From NCBI GenBank assembly GCA_947568835.1, contig OX387606.1, positions 17,641,940 through 17,705,939 on the forward strand: a DNA stretch of 64,000 nucleotides, written 5' to 3'. The DNA comes from Protonemura montana. Taxonomy: Eukaryota > Arthropoda > Insecta > Plecoptera > Nemouridae. Positions within the stretch are counted from its first letter, which is position 1. Each line of letters starts with the position of its first letter. Positions 61,701 through 64,000 of this stretch are shown here, one piece after another. The notes beneath the pieces are model-generated. The model was given only the letters and a program-made list of their open reading frames with translations, ran no database searches and had not been told where the DNA came from. Position numbers and translations under genes: made by a program.

Positions 61701-64000
61701 TACTTAATAACTAAACCCAAATCGTCACATTTGAGCCATGTCTGTTTGGAACACTCTCCTCATTTGAATGAAAATTAATGGAAGACCATCTGCGTGCATT
61801 ATCATATGCTTCTAAAATACCGTAATTTCGTAAAAATTGACTGAGCATTTAAGTCTAGTCTAGCTCGATGATGGTGAAATACATAAGTACTGGAGAAGAT
61901 ATTTGGCTCTCCACCCACCAAGAGATTTTGGATAATACCATAATCCAAGCAAACCTTGGTCTGGCATAAATTTGTACAGTTATCAATAAATTATTTCATT
62001 GTTACGATAATTATTTCATGCATAATTAAATTAATCAATTATCATACCAATATGAATTTATCTAAAACCTTTCTCCTTCTAAGCCACCATTAATCTTAAG
62101 TCAGAAACTTGGAGCAATGAATTACCAATCCAATAATTGGACATCGCATCTCGCTAGTGCAATTAATCCCATACCTAGTTCAGATAAATCGCTATTCGAA
62201 TAAGTGCTTACCGCATGGAGGAGCAAAGAAGTTGAAAAATGAATCAGTTTTCACTGTCTTGGTTACTGTGCGCACAGACCCTCTTGACTTGTGCTTCTGC
62301 TTCTTCTTGATAGTTTTCATTGTAACATTCTTTCCCTTCTTCCAGTCAATTTCGCAACCGGTGCATTTGAAGATTTCGGGCCCCTCAAACGAGAACGGAT
62401 CGGAATCGTCTGGTGCGCATTTCATCTCATAAACTTTAGTCAGAACAGTGTTGTTGAAGAAGTCATTCGGAGAGAAGTGGAATTCCAACGCAAAACCCTA
62501 GAAAAATAGAGACAATTTGTTTAAAATGCTGAACAAGAACTATTCAACCAAGCATAACTATAATGGGAATTGCCTTGGTTTAGGGAGACTTGGCACCATC
62601 AGCTGTTTCAACGTCAACTTTTAGAGTGGGTATCATTAGACCAGTGAGAGACTAGTCTGAATTGAGTTATGAACATTGCTGTCCATCTTGCACATTGCAC
62701 TAAAAATGCGGATTGTGGGGTTTTCCAACAGAATAAGATGCAATCGTCTCCACCTGACCACAGGCCTAGGCATCTCCGACAAGAAACATCATTTCTCCAT
62801 TCTTTCTAGTACCACCACGCCTCACTATGAGGCCGCCCGTCTAGAGCGTTCTAGAATCCTTTCTCAGACCTTCCCGAGGCCAGCTGAGTAACTGGTACTC
62901 TGTGCATCGGCCCCTAATGCAAGATTCCCACTGGCCACAGATAACCAATCAAAAAGTGACACAGAAGCTATCATCACATGGGCAACTACATTAAGTTTAA
63001 CTAATAATACAGAACACAGTCAAAATGCAAATAGAAAAACACCCTCAGATTTCCAAAATATCTTTAAGCAGATATATCGTAAGACCAGTGAGAGACTAGT
63101 CTGAATTGAGTTATGAACATTGCTGTCCATCTTGCACATTGAACTAAAAATGCGGATTGTGGAGTTTTCCAACAGAATGCGATGACTACGTCTCCACCCG
63201 ACCACAGGCCTAGGCATCTCAGACAAGAAACATCAATTCTCCATTTTTTCTAGTACCACCACGCCTCACTATGAGGCCGCCCGTCTAGAGCGTTCAAGAA
63301 TCCTTTCTCAGACCTTCCCGAGGCCAGCTGAGTAACTGGTACTCTGTGCATCGGCCCCTAATGCAAGATTCCCACTGGCCACGGATAATCGATCAAGACA
63401 AAGGAGGAACGATCATCATTGGGTTGTTTATTAAAAGGAAAGAAATGCTACCTTATTCTATCTGGATTATTATCTGGAAAATACTGATGTTCAAATGTAA
63501 CTATAGTTCCCCAAATGCATTTTTGTATACAAACCATAGGATCTTCTTTGAGGAACAGCACTTTAATATCAGCCAGGGTTTTCAAAATTGGTTCGTCATG
63601 TTCTTGCACCATTTCGGCAAGCATCTGGACATTCTTGAAGATGGTCAACCAAAATTCAGGAACACCCTTGGTATCTTCATTCATGTTATTCCTAAACAGC
63701 ATGAAAAAAAGGTTAATTCCCAGAAACAAAGTAAAAATAATCAACACGAGTAAAACAAATCGTACTTCTTTTCAGGTTTTTCAGCATCAACATCTTCAAT
63801 CTTGACTTTGGTCTTTAAGTCGGCACTAATGTCATCCTTTTCATCTTCAGATTCAAATTGGCTCTCTTCATCAGTTGGTTCATACAGGCCGGAAATTATT
63901 TGACCACGTTTAGCATACAAAGGGGAGTACAATTGATGGTATTTAACTTCCAATAAATGAACCTCTTCATAAAATTTTGCCTCTAAGTTGATGGTGCCTA
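58765..64000 (-). CDS. Nap1: Nucleosome assembly protein 1-like (NAP1L1/NAP1L4 type), 3' part
   Basis: Family knowledge: a histone H2A-H2B chaperone that shuttles between cytoplasm and nucleus. Visible exons (minus): 64000-63766 (continues beyond the edge), 63691-63535, 62497-62212 and 59039-58765; phases 2, 0 and 1 join correctly. The product covers most of the NAP domain: the dimerisation helix (EAKFYEEVHLLEVKYHQLY), GVPEFWLTIFKNV, EFHFSPNDFF, DDSDPFSFEGPEI, a KKKQKHK nuclear signal, FFNFFAPP and FEIGHYIRERIVPRAVLYFT. An acidic tail rich in E and D follows, ending NPADCKQQ. The CKQQ end is a CaaX-type prenylation motif, as in vertebrate NAP1L1. The N-terminal part of the protein and the start codon are outside the window. 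Confidence 0.94.
59369..59386. repeat. C homopolymer tract
   Basis: An 18-base run of C in a NAP1-like intron; it is likely length-variable and error-prone in assembly. Confidence 0.9.
59729..60923. mobile_element. hAT-type non-autonomous DNA transposon, 1,195 bp
   Basis: The ends tagagccaagattttatggtg (59729) and caccatataatcgtggctcta (to 60923) are inverted repeats with two mismatches over 21 bp. Both sides are flanked by the same 8-bp sequence cagatagc (59721-59728 and 60924-60931), a perfect target-site duplication. An 8-bp duplication and ends fitting YARNG (TAGAG) are hallmarks of hAT elements. The interior is AT-rich with many atttcg motifs and no transposase-like frame. It is inserted in the last NAP1-like intron. 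Confidence 0.85.
61441..61666. mobile_element. Foldback element, about 226 bp, almost all inverted repeat
   Basis: The left half (61441-61550: ttgtggtgaag ... gtggtgcacttgttgagaaa) is the imperfect reverse complement of the right half (61558-61666: tttctcaataagtgcaccat ... cttcaccacaa). Each arm is about 110 bp around a very short centre, so nearly the whole element would fold into a hairpin. No ORF. It lies in the same intron as the hAT element. Confidence 0.8.
62639..62983. repeat. Dispersed repeat unit, copy 1 (about 345 bp)
   Basis: It starts gaccagtgagagactagtct and ends around atcatcacatggg. It is repeated with few differences 444 bp further right. The core of about 300 bp is strongly conserved between copies, including ccgcccgtctagagcgttc. 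The family is not recognised and there is no intact ORF. Confidence 0.85.
63083..63423. repeat. Dispersed repeat unit, copy 2 (about 340 bp)
   Basis: A direct repeat of 62639-62983 in the same orientation, beginning gaccagtgagagactagtct, with single-base differences and small indels (for example gcaatcgtctccacctgacc against gactacgtctccacccgacc). The two copies make up about two thirds of the NAP1-like intron between the exons at 62497 and 63535. Confidence 0.85.

Overview
This is animal nuclear DNA. Almost every recognisable protein is split into short exons by GT-AG introns, coding exons are GC-richer than the AT-rich DNA around them, and the spacers carry tRNA-derived SINE fragments, foldback elements, a hAT-type transposon, a LINE 3' end and minisatellites. 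The most diagnostic gene is a type-B leucine-rich-repeat GPCR closest, by my reading, to rickets/LGR2 (the bursicon receptor). That points to an arthropod or a close ecdysozoan relative. The high intron number suggests a non-dipteran lineage (chelicerate, myriapod or crustacean are possible), but I cannot name a species.

Left part (1-32226, plus strand): 17 exons of the LGR2-like receptor run from 5260 to the stop at 32226. Most LRR exons are 72 nt or multiples, with phase-2 introns. The start of the gene (signal peptide, N-terminal cap) lies left of the window or was not seen. Its 11.4-kb first visible intron holds three single-exon GT31-type beta-1,3-galactosyltransferase genes in the same orientation: an intact one, a recent duplicate with an in-frame stop, and an older intact paralogue.

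Middle part (32227-44127): a small two-exon minus-strand gene of unknown function (33162-34035; 141 aa) converges on the receptor. It is followed by gene-free DNA with SINE fragments. A 2-kb tandem-repeat block (about 38625-40600) contains two different minisatellites that both have a 41-bp period, and it ends beside GC-rich hairpins and a perfect 20-bp palindrome.

Right part (44128-64000, minus strand): a complete 17-exon TMEM131 gene (58144 down to 44128; 1,717 aa by exon joining with consistent phases), then, 620 bp further right, the 3' four exons of a nucleosome assembly protein 1-like gene that runs off the right edge. Introns of these two genes hold a LINE 3' end, a 24-bp near-perfect hairpin, a 1.2-kb hAT-type element with an 8-bp target duplication, a foldback element and a duplicated 345-bp unit.

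Functionally the genes are a mix: a hormone receptor likely linked to cuticle maturation, secretory-pathway glycosyltransferases, an ER collagen-cargo factor and a histone chaperone. Nothing shows that they form one pathway. No CRISPR, phage or bacterial operon is present.
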